Origin: Blautia glucerasea
GTDB lineage: Bacteria; Bacillota; Clostridia; Lachnospirales; Lachnospiraceae
Reading direction: 5' to 3'
DNA length: 64,000 bases
Assembly: GCF_020537505.1 (NCBI RefSeq)
Contig: NZ_JAJBMO010000004.1
Coordinates: 173,929 to 237,928, forward strand
Of the stretch, positions 51,873 to 61,086 are shown piece after piece. The position numbers were made by a program, and so were the translations under genes. Numbering within the stretch: the stretch's first letter is position 1; every line of letters starts with the position of its first letter. The notes under the pieces were generated by a model, which was given only the letters and a program-made list of their open reading frames with translations, had not been told where the DNA came from and made no database searches.

Positions 51873-53216
51873 TTATGTCCTTTCCACGATTACCAGCTTA
51901 TAAGCCCAGTTTGGCACAAATCTCATGTTTTCCGTCTTTTTCACAAATACAAAGGCGGTCTCGTAATCCGGTTTCTCCCTGGGATAAATCCCATCTCCGT
52001 CAGTAAAATAAATAAGCGCTTTCAGATTCCGCAGTTCCCGCTTCGCCTTTTCCTTCCGGATGAATTCAAAAACAGGACGGAAATCAGTGCCGCCGCGCCC
52101 CTGTATGGTGATTTCCTGCATACAGGACCTCCATTCTTCTTCTGAATGCACGATACGGTACCACTGAATACAACAGTCACATTGTACGATATATACCTTC
52201 ATTTTTTTAAAAAAGTTCTCTCTTGTGCTGAGAATCTGGTATGTTTCCCCAAGAAATCGCTGTACCAGCTCTTTCGAACAGGAACCGGAAGTGTCAATGG
52301 CAATCACAAGCTCCTCCAGCCGGTTCACCTCCTTATATTCCAGTGGCTCTATAAGCGGCAGATTTCCATATTGCTCCATCCCCAGATGATAAAAAACATA
52401 GTCAAAGCTCTCCTCATCCAACAGGATTTCTTCCCTTGGAAAAGCAAACCTTCTGAGGAATTTCCGGTAGTCATACCTGCCCTTATAATGCTCTTCCAGT
52501 TCTTCTTCCATGCTTCCGGCAGTCGCTCCGATCCGGTGCTTCTGCCGTTCTTTTCCCAGGTTCGTGTAGGTAAGGATTCTCTCCCATCTGCTTCTTTTTT
52601 CCTCTCTATTTCCCAATATTTTCTCCCATAAAGCATGGTTATCAAAGGAAAAAAGAGTCTCCATTTCTTCTATTTCAAAAGGAATTTCATCCTCCAAAAG
52701 CCTCTGATAGATCACCTCTGCGGAGGGAATTTTCCCTTCAAAGGACTGTAAAATTTGCTTTCTTTTTCTCTGTTTTTCGTCTGAAAATCCCCATAAATTC
52801 TTGGGAAGATTCTCCTCTGTCAGAAGCTCTACAGCCAGATCACAGGCCAGATTCCAGAGGCGTTTTTCTCTCTTTTCCCCATAAAAAGGATGGAGATAAA
52901 GACAATGAAGCAGCATGTGAAGATACCCTCTTTTCAGCATTTCCGGTTCTTTTGCCCAGGTCTGGATCAGAAACAGGGGCTGTGCTTTTATGCACTCTCC
53001 ATCGGTTCCAATAGACGTAATCTGCGTCTTTGTGCCTATTTTATCTACACTTTGCTTCGCCGAATCAATCTCTTCCATAACAAAAGGAAGTGCCGCTGCA
53101 CCCTGTGAAAAAAAGGGAAAACGTGCGCATATTTCATTCTTACAGGTGTATAGGATCTTTAGTCCCATGTCCTGGTAAATCTTGTTTTTTTCTTTAATTT
53201 TGCTATCAGAGTTCAA
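51873..53216 (-). CDS. VWA-like metallopeptidase-type protein (COG3864/DUF2201-like)
   Basis: 447 residues. The N-terminal part contains MLLHCLYLHPFYGE (HxxxH-like metal site as in DUF2201) and the C-terminal part a VWA-like domain with MIDAS residues IDTSGSCS, GRGGTDFRP and YFTDGDG. Together with the MoxR ATPase it resembles a RavA-ViaA-type pair. It starts within the small upstream gene (11-bp overlap) and ends 2 bp before the ATPase. Peptidase activity is unproven. Confidence 0.82.
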   Translation of the reverse strand: MNSDSKIKEKNKIYQDMGLKILYTCKNEICARFPFFSQGAAALPFVMEEIDSAKQSVDKIGTKTQITSIGTDGECIKAQPLFLIQTWAKEPEMLKRGYLHMLLHCLYLHPFYGEKREKRLWNLACDLAVELLTEENLPKNLWGFSDEKQRKRKQILQSFEGKIPSAEVIYQRLLEDEIPFEIEEMETLFSFDNHALWEKILGNREEKRSRWERILTYTNLGKERQKHRIGATAGSMEEELEEHYKGRYDYRKFLRRFAFPREEILLDEESFDYVFYHLGMEQYGNLPLIEPLEYKEVNRLEELVIAIDTSGSCSKELVQRFLGETYQILSTRENFFKKMKVYIVQCDCCIQWYRIVHSEEEWRSCMQEITIQGRGGTDFRPVFEFIRKEKAKRELRNLKALIYFTDGDGIYPREKPDYETAFVFVKKTENMRFVPNWAYKLVIVERT

Positions 53217-53559
53217 ATGTTTTATCCTTATATCCGTACTTGGAATCCTTTAGTTTCATCAGCCACACCAGGCTCTCAAGCCTTCGTTCCTTCCTTGCTA
53301 CGGCAATAAACTGATCCAGTTCCTCTGCTCCAAACCATCCCTTGGCTTCAAGCTGCTCCATTTTCAGCACATTTTCTTCCTGGATCAGTGCTTCCATAGC
53401 CGGGCGGATCCGGCGCTTCAGGTATTGTCCATAGACTTTTTTTTCTGCTTCTTTGTCCTTTTCCTCTGAAAAAAAACCTTCCAGTGCACAGGCAAGCCTG
53501 ATCCGCTCTTGCCCGGTGGTTTGAAATTTCCGGTACAGAATATTCTGTTCTTCTTTCAT
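53206..53559 (-). CDS. Hypothetical protein upstream of the MoxR/VWA pair
   Basis: 117 residues, predicted all-helical and highly charged (FFSEEKDKEAEKKVYGQYLKRR), with a WFGAEELDQFIAVARKERR segment. No membrane segment or known motif. It overlaps the VWA gene by 11 bp and is probably its regulator or third subunit. AAGAA-rich upstream region; a site GGATTAG lies close to the start. I do not recognise a family. Confidence 0.75.
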   Translation of the reverse strand: MKEEQNILYRKFQTTGQERIRLACALEGFFSEEKDKEAEKKVYGQYLKRRIRPAMEALIQEENVLKMEQLEAKGWFGAEELDQFIAVARKERRLESLVWLMKLKDSKYGYKDKTFEL

Positions 53560-53701
53560 TTCTAATCCTTATAAATGCTTAAGGAGGCAGATTCTCCACT
53601 TATTTCTGCTGTCTTAAACATCACACTTTGCTTTTTTTAGCAGTTTCCCTGCCCTTTATTATAATCCATCCATCCCTTTCCCACAATCGTATTTTTCGGA
53701 T

Positions 53702-53730
53702 TTGCCACATTCACCATCCCCTGTTATAAT
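53702..53730 (+). promoter_or_regulatory. Sigma-A promoter of the phosphofructokinase gene
   Basis: TTGCCA (53702-53707), 17-bp spacer, TATAAT (53725-53730). The start near 53737 excludes any translation start before 53765. Confidence 0.85.
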
Positions 53731-53764
53731 AAGGCTATTAAGAACAACAGGAGGTTTCACTAAA

Positions 53765-54994
53765 ATGGCAAAAAAGAATCTGATCGTCGGACAGTCCGGC
53801 GGACCTACAGCAGTCATCAACAGCAGCCTTTACGGCGTGGTATCTGAGGGAATCCGCCAGGAAGAAATTGGACATGTTTACGGCATGGTAAATGGAATCG
53901 AGGGATTCCTGAAGGGCACTGTCCTGGATTTTGAGGAAGCACTTCCAGAAGAAAAATTGGAATATCTCACCTACACTCCAGGCGCATACCTTGGTTCCTG
54001 CCGCTATAAGCTTCCGGAATCCTTGGAGGATCCGGTTTATCCGGAGCTTTTCCGTAAATTTGAGGAGAGGAACATTGGATGGTTCTTCTATATCGGCGGC
54101 AACGATTCTATGGATACGGTGAGCAAGCTTTCCCGGTATGCGGCAAAGATCGGCAGCGATATCCGCATTATCGGTGAACCGAAGACCATTGACAACGACC
54201 TTATCCACACCGATCACACCCCGGGATTCGGAAGCGCTGCCAGATATGTGGCTTCCACAGTCCGTGAAATCACCCTGGACGCCAATGTTTATGAGAAAAA
54301 ATCTGTCACCATTGTTGAGATCATGGGACGTCATGCCGGATGGCTGACTGCTGCCAGTGCCCTTGCCCGCAAATACCCAGGGGATAACCCCCTTCTTATT
54401 TATCTTCCGGAGACAGCCTTTGACACAAAGGAATTTTTGAAAAAGGTAGAGGCAAGCTTCCAGAAAAACTGCAACGTTGTGGTCTGCGTTTCCGAGGGAA
54501 TCCATGATGAGAAAGGCACTTTCATCTGCGAATATGACAATTCCGTAGGCACAGACACCTTCGGCCACAAAATGCTGGCAGGCTGCGGCAAATACCTGGA
54601 GAATCTGGTTCGCAGCTGCCTTGGTGTGAAAGCACGCTCCATTGAGCTGAATGTAAGCCAGCGCTGCAGTGCTTCCATGCTCTCTGATACGGACCGCCAG
54701 GAGGCCATTACAGCCGGTATTTTCGGCGTTCAGGCTGCACTTAAGGGAGAGACAGGAAAGATGGTTTCTTTCATCCGTCAGGAGACCTCTGAGGGAGTCT
54801 ACCAGATGAAATGCGGACTTGAGGATGTCAACGAGATCTGTAACGAGGAGAAAACCGTTCCCCTCTCCTGGATCTGCCAGGATGGTTCTGACGTGACCGA
54901 AGACTTCATCCGCTACGCCCACCCGCTGATTCAGGGACAGGTAGAACTGCCTATAGACAAGGACGGCCTTCCGGTTTGTGTTTATAGAAAATAG
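53765..54994 (+). CDS. Pyrophosphate-type 6-phosphofructokinase
   Basis: 409 residues from ATG 53765 (AGGAGG upstream). PFK fold: VGQSGGPTAVINSS, GGNDSMDT (111-118), EPKTIDNDL (138-146) and PGFGSAARY. The Asp in GGNDS and the Lys in PKTIDND replace the Gly residues of ATP-dependent enzymes and are the markers of PPi-dependent PFK. It phosphorylates fructose 6-phosphate with pyrophosphate, reversibly. Monocistronic plus-strand gene followed by a long nested hairpin. Confidence 0.92.
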   Translation: MAKKNLIVGQSGGPTAVINSSLYGVVSEGIRQEEIGHVYGMVNGIEGFLKGTVLDFEEALPEEKLEYLTYTPGAYLGSCRYKLPESLEDPVYPELFRKFEERNIGWFFYIGGNDSMDTVSKLSRYAAKIGSDIRIIGEPKTIDNDLIHTDHTPGFGSAARYVASTVREITLDANVYEKKSVTIVEIMGRHAGWLTAASALARKYPGDNPLLIYLPETAFDTKEFLKKVEASFQKNCNVVVCVSEGIHDEKGTFICEYDNSVGTDTFGHKMLAGCGKYLENLVRSCLGVKARSIELNVSQRCSASMLSDTDRQEAITAGIFGVQAALKGETGKMVSFIRQETSEGVYQMKCGLEDVNEICNEEKTVPLSWICQDGSDVTEDFIRYAHPLIQGQVELPIDKDGLPVCVYRK

Positions 54995-55120
54995 CACCAG
55001 CCCCATCATCTGGCTCTTAAGGCCCAGACAACAATCTTTAAAATACTCGCAACAATCTCCAAAATTTCGTACACGCATGTATGTTAACGCAAACTTTGGC
55101 CCGTTGCCCGTATAAATTAA

Positions 55121-55217
55121 AAGAACCCCTTTCTTCACAATATCGGATACTACGAACCTTAAAGCCTGTTTGAAAAAGGCTTTCGTATACCCGGTATTCC
55201 ATAACAAAGGGGTTCTT
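55121..55217. other. Nested hairpin between convergent PFK and permease genes
   Basis: AAGAACCCCTTT (55121-55132) pairs with AAAGGGGTTCTT (55206-55217), followed by ATTTTTATT on the plus strand. Inside, ATATCGGATAC-type pairs with GTATACCCGGTAT, and AAAGCCT with AGGCTTT at the tip (core TGTTTGAAAAAGGCTTT). It probably is a terminator for both genes into which a repeat of the 11892 family has inserted. Confidence 0.7.
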
Positions 55218-55279
55218 ATTTTTATTGAATTTTCACGTACAAACAGTAAAAACACCCAGTTCCCACCGTTTTCCCAGCA

Positions 55280-56662
55280 CTACTCATTCCCAAACATCTT
55301 ATGATCCTCTTCCAGCTTCTCCTGGATCTGACTATCGTGGATATTCTCTTCCTTCTTTTCATCTCTTGACTTCGGCAGGATCAGATTCAGACAGACTGCA
55401 ATAAGGGTTGCCAGCACAACCGGGGATTTTCCGAAAATGGTGGTTACCCATGCAGGAAGTGTAGCAAGTGCTGCGTTCGCCTGGGAAACACCCACGCCAA
55501 GTGCTGCTGCCAGACCTACAATGGAAGAATTCCGGTAATCCATCTCGGCTGAAGCCACCAGCTTCATTCCGGTCATGGCAATGGAAGCAAATACAGATAC
55601 GGTGGCACCACCCAGCACACACTGGGGAATGGTAGTAAGAAGTGCAGAAAATTTCGGCACAAACCCTGCAATTCCAAGGAAAGCAGCTGCCAGCCCCAGA
55701 ACCCACCGGTTAATAACCTTTGTCGTGGTAACAATACCAACATTCTGGCTGTATGTAGCAGTCGGAAGACCTCCAAACAACGCTCCCACAATATTGGTGA
55801 TACCGTAAGCCACAATACCACCCTGAAGCTCCGAATCCTTTGGCGTCCGGTTCATAGCCCCGATGGTAGTAGCAGAATAATCACCGATTGCCTGAATGGA
55901 GTTGATGGCAAAAAGCAATCCAATAGCCACGCATGCCGAAATCTCAAAATGCACTCCAAAATGCAGCGGCTGCGGTACCTGGAACACGCTTGCTGCCCCT
56001 ACGCTGGAAAGATCCACCATGCCAAAAGGAATAGACACAACATATCCAGCCAGCATACCGATCAAAATAGAAGAAAGCTTCCAGATTCCCTTTCCAAAGT
56101 GATTCAGGACAGTTACTACAGCAAGTGTGAAAAATGCCACCAGCCAGTTCTGCCAGGAGCCATAGTCCGGATTAGAGGTTCCTCCAGCCATGTAGTTGAT
56201 CGCAGTGGGATACAGGGAAAGTCCGATGGTAAATACTACTGTCCCTGTGATCAGCGGAGGGAAAAAGACCCGGATCTTCTTCACCATGATTCCCATAAAA
56301 ATAGCCACAATACCGCCCACGATCTGCGCTCCCAAAATGGTGTCGATTCCATATCCGTCCGCAATAGCCTGCATACTGGGCACATATGCGAAGCTGACGC
56401 CCATAATAACAGGAAGTCCCGAACCGATCTTAAACTTCTTCCCTAACGGAAAAAGCTGGAGCAAAGTAGACAGCGCTGCAACTACCAGAGCTGCCTGAAT
56501 AAGAATGACCTGATCCTTATTCTCAAGACCTGCTGCACCTGCCACAATAATGGCAGGGGTGACACATCCCACGATCATTGCAACTACATGCTGCAATGCA
56601 AGAGGAAGAGCTTCCTGTATCCGCGGGATACCATCCGTTTCAAAAATACTGCCTCTTTTCAT
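55280..56662 (-). CDS. Nucleobase:cation symporter-2 family permease (uracil/xanthine type)
   Basis: 460 residues, about 12-14 membrane helices. NCS2 signatures: PLALQHVVAMIVGCVTPAIIV near the start and QAIGDYSATTIGAMNRTP, with the catalytic acidic/Q positions, near 265. It imports uracil, xanthine or another nucleobase with protons. Sequence alone does not fix the substrate. No purine riboswitch was seen in its short leader. A charged tail (KSRDEKKEENIHDS) follows. Confidence 0.9.
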   Translation of the reverse strand: MKRGSIFETDGIPRIQEALPLALQHVVAMIVGCVTPAIIVAGAAGLENKDQVILIQAALVVAALSTLLQLFPLGKKFKIGSGLPVIMGVSFAYVPSMQAIADGYGIDTILGAQIVGGIVAIFMGIMVKKIRVFFPPLITGTVVFTIGLSLYPTAINYMAGGTSNPDYGSWQNWLVAFFTLAVVTVLNHFGKGIWKLSSILIGMLAGYVVSIPFGMVDLSSVGAASVFQVPQPLHFGVHFEISACVAIGLLFAINSIQAIGDYSATTIGAMNRTPKDSELQGGIVAYGITNIVGALFGGLPTATYSQNVGIVTTTKVINRWVLGLAAAFLGIAGFVPKFSALLTTIPQCVLGGATVSVFASIAMTGMKLVASAEMDYRNSSIVGLAAALGVGVSQANAALATLPAWVTTIFGKSPVVLATLIAVCLNLILPKSRDEKKEENIHDSQIQEKLEEDHKMFGNE

Positions 56663-56692
56663 AATGTTTTCCTGCTTTCATTTGTTTTTTAC

Positions 56693-56721
56693 AGTATAAC
56701 AAATCAGGTATACAAAAACAA
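56693..56721 (-). promoter_or_regulatory. Putative sigma-A promoter of the NCS2 permease gene
   Basis: TTGTTT (56721-56716), 17-bp spacer, TATACT (56698-56693), 30 bases upstream of the ATG. An AGCAAAA/TTTTGCT hairpin upstream at about 56731-56749 may terminate the RsbW-like transcript. Confidence 0.6.
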
Positions 56722-56818
56722 TTAGATGAGCAAAAAATCTTTTGCTATAATATTTACAAAAAATCTTCGCGTTTTTTGTGAATAATTATTTTGAAACATA
56801 ATTTTCCTTTTATTCCAT

Positions 56819-57229
56819 TTAAATGAGTTTCTTTTTCAGGGTTAATATATTCTGCCCATCAGCATATTCATAAAAGACCTCATCCATCGTTTTCTTCACC
56901 AGGAAAATCCCAAGTCCGCCAATTTCCCGGTCTTCAAGGTCCAGCGTAATGTCCGGATCCTTGTTCTCCAGTGGATTATAGGGAACGCCCTGGTCTATAA
57001 AGGTCAGTGTAACCGTCCGCGGATTCTGCTCCATTTCAATCTGCAGGGTGGCGTTTCCGCTGCCGTCTCCATAAGCATAGTAGGCGATATTTCCAAATAT
57101 CTCATCTATGGCAACGTCCAACTGCATCTGTATCTTCAACGGACAGTCGTTTTCTTCCAGAACTGCGTTTACAAATTCTGTGACCTTATCCACATTCTGT
57201 ACCTTTGCTTCAACTGTAATACTTTTCAA
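56819..57229 (-). CDS. RsbW/SpoIIAB-like ATP-binding serine kinase
   Basis: 136 residues of the GHKL ATPase fold: N-box LDVAIDEIFGNIAYYAY, G1 FIDQGVPYNP, G2 EIGGLGIFLVKKTMD. Such proteins are anti-sigma factor kinases. The start is TTG 57229 with GGAG upstream; no sigma factor or antagonist gene accompanies it. It might control a stress or sporulation sigma factor encoded elsewhere. Confidence 0.87.
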   Translation of the reverse strand: MKSITVEAKVQNVDKVTEFVNAVLEENDCPLKIQMQLDVAIDEIFGNIAYYAYGDGSGNATLQIEMEQNPRTVTLTFIDQGVPYNPLENKDPDITLDLEDREIGGLGIFLVKKTMDEVFYEYADGQNILTLKKKLI

Positions 57230-57459
57230 TTTTCAATGCTCCTCTGTTTACTCTTTTCCCGGCAACTTATGCTTTTTATTATTGTCAGAATATCCTCACA
57301 TTCTTCCTGTTGTGTCTCAATTTCATGAATTTATTATACAAAAGAGGTATATTTTGTGTCAAGTTTTCATGGAAACTTTTGCTCTTATCGAGGAAAATAA
57401 CCGAAAAAATGGCGAATGTGACTCTTTTAACTAGAAGTTCTTTTCTGCATTCCCGCCTC

Positions 57460-59277
57460 TTACGTCAGCAATTCAAATGTATGATACAGATCCATCCGCC
57501 CAAATCCCCAATCCCGATTGGGGTAAGTAAGCCGGTCTTCTCTCTTCGCGCCTCGTGTAATATAGTTTTTTACGCTGGAGCCTGTAAAATATGGCTGGTT
57601 GCCCCGCACGACGGCCCATTCAAATAAAAGTGCAGCAGCACCGGCGGTCTGAGCTGCGGAGAAACTGGTTCCGGATGCAAGACCGTAGAGTCCGTTTAGC
57701 TGCGGTACACGGATCTGGACGCCTGGTGCCGCCACCTGGGGAACCACATTTCCATCTGGCATAAAGCCCCGGCTTGCCTGGACATACAAGCTGTTGTCCC
57801 GATACTGATAAGCAGTCACTGTAATACTTTCCAGGGAATCCCCAGGCGCAGTCACCGTATTGTAAGGCGACGGTTCCAGAAAATAGGTTTCTTCAGAAAT
57901 CAGCCCCTGTACCGGAAGCCACATGTGAAACTCCACATTCTGCCCATCCCGGCCCTGCACAAAAATCCGCCAGATGCCAGCTGCAGGCTGAATAAACCGA
58001 AAATATGCCAATGTATATCCCGTCTGCCGCTCAATGGAGACATAATTCACTTCCACCCTGGTCTCCACAAAAATAAAAGACAATTCCTGTGTCACATCTC
58101 CCAGCGATGCACTGATATCCAGAATTTCCCCTGTTGGCGACTGCAAAGACAGGTTATAAATTTCCGGAGGTTCGCCCCAGAATTCCAGGGTAAATCCAGG
58201 CTCCTTATTTCCCACCCGAAGCTCTGCTGACGCCTGATTTTCCCGGTGCGTAAGACGTCCTGCATAGTGGTGCCTTGCCGCACCCTCATTTCCCGCCGCA
58301 ATAGACACCGAGATCCGGGAAAACTGGGATGCATAATCCACATAAATGCTTAAAGGATTTCTCCCAATATGTGCCCCCTGGCTGCTGCCAATCCCAAGAC
58401 ACACCGAAAGGGGCAGCTTCCTGTCATTTGCTGTGCGCACTGCGAAATCCACCCCCATCATAATATCATTTTCCTGAAAAAGCTCCGCCTCAGAAGGAAA
58501 AAGATAAAACTCCCGGAGATATTTTTTCGCCTGCTTTACTTTCACCACGATCAGCATGGCTTCTGGCGCCGCCCCGGAAAAGTTTTCTTCTGGAAAATAA
58601 TTTCCAGCTGCCACAGCCGCCATCCTGGTTCCATGTCCGTTGGTATCTGTAGAAGGAACAATTTCCAGGGGATTTTCAGATGCCAGCGCCCGGTCAATGT
58701 CATTTTTCCAGAACACTCTGCCATATGGCACCTCTGTCCCGTCTCCCTCCAGAGTCTGATCCCAGATACAAAGGATCCGGCTGCCCATCTCGTTCTGAAA
58801 AAGAGAATTTCGGTAATCAATCCCGGAATCCACAATGGCAATTGCCGTTCCCTGCCCCTTCAACTGCAGATAGGGATGCTCCTGAAGCCTTGTAATTCCC
58901 GAAGCACTAAGACTTCCAAAATCCATATGGGTATAACATTTTGGAATAAAGCTATAGGAATAGGTACTAATGTTTAACGCATCAATTTCAGTCAATGGCG
59001 CATAGACCACCCCATAAATTGCATTGATCTTCTGAAAAATAAGGCCCGGGACATCGCCCAGGTCTTTCTGAAAATCCCCCATATATTTTACAACAAAGTC
59101 CGCATACATTTCATTCTGCGCTGGCGACACCACAGCCTGCACGCTTAGCTGGTCCTTATTTCCAGACTTTTCGTCTCCGCCTGCCAGCGCCCTCTTCTTC
59201 GGTTCTGCTGCTTCCATTTCCTGCCACTGATCTGTGTCCATCAGCTTTTCACGAAACTCAGACCTTTCCTTTTTCAT
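57460..59277 (-). CDS. Subtilisin-like serine protease, Csp-type (S8)
   Basis: 605 residues. An N-terminal prodomain-like region (about 45-135) is followed by the S8 catalytic domain with D150 in AIVDSGID, H215 in TNGHGT and S538 in GTSFSAAQ; a large beta insertion lies between (about 350-500). This matches CspA/B/C-type germination proteases of clostridia, where CspB cleaves pro-SleC. The full triad is present, so it should be active, unlike CspA or CspC pseudoproteases. No signal peptide. It starts after GGGGGCAG. Lgt follows on the far side, transcribed separately. Confidence 0.85.
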   Translation of the reverse strand: MKKERSEFREKLMDTDQWQEMEAAEPKKRALAGGDEKSGNKDQLSVQAVVSPAQNEMYADFVVKYMGDFQKDLGDVPGLIFQKINAIYGVVYAPLTEIDALNISTYSYSFIPKCYTHMDFGSLSASGITRLQEHPYLQLKGQGTAIAIVDSGIDYRNSLFQNEMGSRILCIWDQTLEGDGTEVPYGRVFWKNDIDRALASENPLEIVPSTDTNGHGTRMAAVAAGNYFPEENFSGAAPEAMLIVVKVKQAKKYLREFYLFPSEAELFQENDIMMGVDFAVRTANDRKLPLSVCLGIGSSQGAHIGRNPLSIYVDYASQFSRISVSIAAGNEGAARHHYAGRLTHRENQASAELRVGNKEPGFTLEFWGEPPEIYNLSLQSPTGEILDISASLGDVTQELSFIFVETRVEVNYVSIERQTGYTLAYFRFIQPAAGIWRIFVQGRDGQNVEFHMWLPVQGLISEETYFLEPSPYNTVTAPGDSLESITVTAYQYRDNSLYVQASRGFMPDGNVVPQVAAPGVQIRVPQLNGLYGLASGTSFSAAQTAGAAALLFEWAVVRGNQPYFTGSSVKNYITRGAKREDRLTYPNRDWGFGRMDLYHTFELLT

Positions 59278-59397
59278 AGCTGCCCCCTAAAGTTTTTCAC
59301 TTAAGAGTATGCCTTTTTTCGCATTTTATGCTTTCGATTTTTAGGATTATCAGAAAGCCAGCACAGAAATCTGTATTCTTATAATTCTATCGTTTTA

Positions 59398-60165
59398 TTA
59401 TAGCCCTTTTTTCTCATCTCTTCCTGAAAAAACCACCAGCAACACAATCCCTGCCACAAAAGTAAACAGCGAAATAAACTGTGACGTAGAAAGCGCTCCC
59501 ACACTTCCCCTCGCCAGATCTCCCCGGAAAAACTCCAGCACAAACCTTCCTGCACTATAAAAAATCAAATACGCTGCCGCCGTCTCCCCATCCCGCTTCT
59601 GCCTTTTCAGGATCAGAAGCAGCAGTCCATAATGAATAAAATCCAGTATACTGGAATAGATCTGCGTAGGGATCAGTGCCACTCCATCAGGCGCAAATGT
59701 AGAGGTGTGAAACGTAATGGAAAGGGCACTTTCTGTCTCTTTTCCGTAGCAGCATCCTGCCAGCAGGCATCCAATCCTTCCAAATCCCTGGGCAAGTGCC
59801 ACAGAAGGCATCAGCGTGTCAAAGAACTTCAAAAAGTCCAGCTTCTCCACCTTGCAGTACACATAAGCTGTGAGAATTCCACCGATAATTCCGCCAAATA
59901 CCACAAATCCATCAGTCAGGGTATCTCCCAGAAATCCCGGGTTCTTCACAATGCTCTTCCATTCTGTGATCCAGTACAGGATTTTCGCTCCCAGGAAGCC
60001 TCCAGCCACGCACCATACTACCAGGTAAAAAACATGTTCATAAGGCAGCTTTCTCTTCTTCGCCCTGTTTTCCCCGGTAAAATACGCCGCCAGGATCCCG
60101 ATGGCGATCATCAGGCCATAGCCATATATGGTAAAAGGACCAATCTTTAGAAGTTCATTTTTCAT
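59398..60165 (-). CDS. lgt: Prolipoprotein diacylglyceryl transferase
   Basis: 255 residues, seven membrane helices. Characteristic YGLMIAIGILAAY, GGIIGG and the active-site loop GRIGCLLAGCCYG (the GCC variant common in clostridia). It adds diacylglycerol from phosphatidylglycerol to the Cys of prolipoproteins such as the solute-binding lipoprotein in this window. Not linked to lspA here. Confidence 0.93.
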   Translation of the reverse strand: MKNELLKIGPFTIYGYGLMIAIGILAAYFTGENRAKKRKLPYEHVFYLVVWCVAGGFLGAKILYWITEWKSIVKNPGFLGDTLTDGFVVFGGIIGGILTAYVYCKVEKLDFLKFFDTLMPSVALAQGFGRIGCLLAGCCYGKETESALSITFHTSTFAPDGVALIPTQIYSSILDFIHYGLLLLILKRQKRDGETAAAYLIFYSAGRFVLEFFRGDLARGSVGALSTSQFISLFTFVAGIVLLVVFSGRDEKKGL

Positions 60166-60225
60166 AATCTTTCATTCCTCCAGTCGCGAAATACCCTCAC
60201 GCTCTGCTGCCCGTGAGAACGTTAT

Positions 60226-61086
60226 CTAAACAGCTCTCCCATCTAGTCTTTTTAAACAATCCTTCCAGAACTTCAAAAGTTCGCCGTTTGCATGATCATT
60301 CCTGCTATTTTCCATGCTTTCGTCTGGATCACATTCGCCACAGATATCCACCTGCAGGATTCTGCCGCCTTTCTCAGAAAAATGATTTTCCAGGCAGGAC
60401 AGGCCTTCCAGCATTTCCTCCAAAGTCATATCCCCCTGACTCCAGGTAGTCGCTGCTGCTTCCGTACAAAGCACATCCTTGTCAATTGAAATATACAGTG
60501 GAAGGTCCGTAGGAAGTTCCTGAAGCAGCGTGCTTAACACGCCCAATGTATTCACAGCACCACTTTCTGTTCTAACGCCTCTATCGCGGCTTTTCCCATT
60601 CAGACTTTTAGCCCTGTCCTCCGCCAGTTTCTCCCTGGACAAAAAATGCACCCGGGTTTTAAACTGTTCTTCCACCTGTCCATAGGCTTCCTCATCTGGT
60701 CCCACCAGCCAGACCTCACGGAGATTCCCTACCTCCTCCAAGGCACTGGCGATCCATCCTCCGCAGGACAAAAGCCCTCCAAAAGCAGGCAGCTGCATAT
60801 CCGTATGATTATCAAAAACCAGCAGATGAAAAGGCTCTGCCATTCTTTCTGCCCCGATTCGGCTCATATAATGATAATTGCCCGAATCAATGAAATAAAT
60901 TCCAGAAGCCGGATATTTCTCCAATCTGTCCAGGATCTGCCCCCGGGCTTCCCCGTCACAGTAGCAGTTTGTCCCGGAAATGCCCCTGAGATCCACCCAG
61001 GAAACCTGCTCTTCCCCATAAAAATCTTCCTCCTGGTAAATCCCGGAAAAATCTAAGATTACAATCTCTGGTTTCAATCCTTCCAC
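60226..61086 (-). CDS. Arginase/ureohydrolase-fold protein
   Basis: 286 residues. Metal-binding motifs of the arginase family are present: VFDNHTDMQ (DxHxD) and YISIDKDVL (DxD). The first motif GGDHS is replaced by SGNYHYM, and the DP after DxDxx is missing, so it is a divergent member. The reaction is unknown; arginase, agmatinase or formimidoglutamase activity cannot be assumed. Overlaps the HdeD-like gene by 13 bp, implying co-transcription. Confidence 0.75.
   Translation of the reverse strand: MEGLKPEIVILDFSGIYQEEDFYGEEQVSWVDLRGISGTNCYCDGEARGQILDRLEKYPASGIYFIDSGNYHYMSRIGAERMAEPFHLLVFDNHTDMQLPAFGGLLSCGGWIASALEEVGNLREVWLVGPDEEAYGQVEEQFKTRVHFLSREKLAEDRAKSLNGKSRDRGVRTESGAVNTLGVLSTLLQELPTDLPLYISIDKDVLCTEAAATTWSQGDMTLEEMLEGLSCLENHFSEKGGRILQVDICGECDPDESMENSRNDHANGELLKFWKDCLKRLDGRAV

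Noticed and set aside
53738..55255. 505-codon open frame on the minus strand opposite the phosphofructokinase gene
   Set aside because: It is a shadow of the PFK codons: no family motif, no ribosome site, and the plus strand has a clear promoter, SD site and conserved PFK motifs.
56663..56818. Purine riboswitch in front of the nucleobase permease gene
   Set aside because: The predicted leader is only about 25-30 bases and lacks the conserved purine aptamer core.
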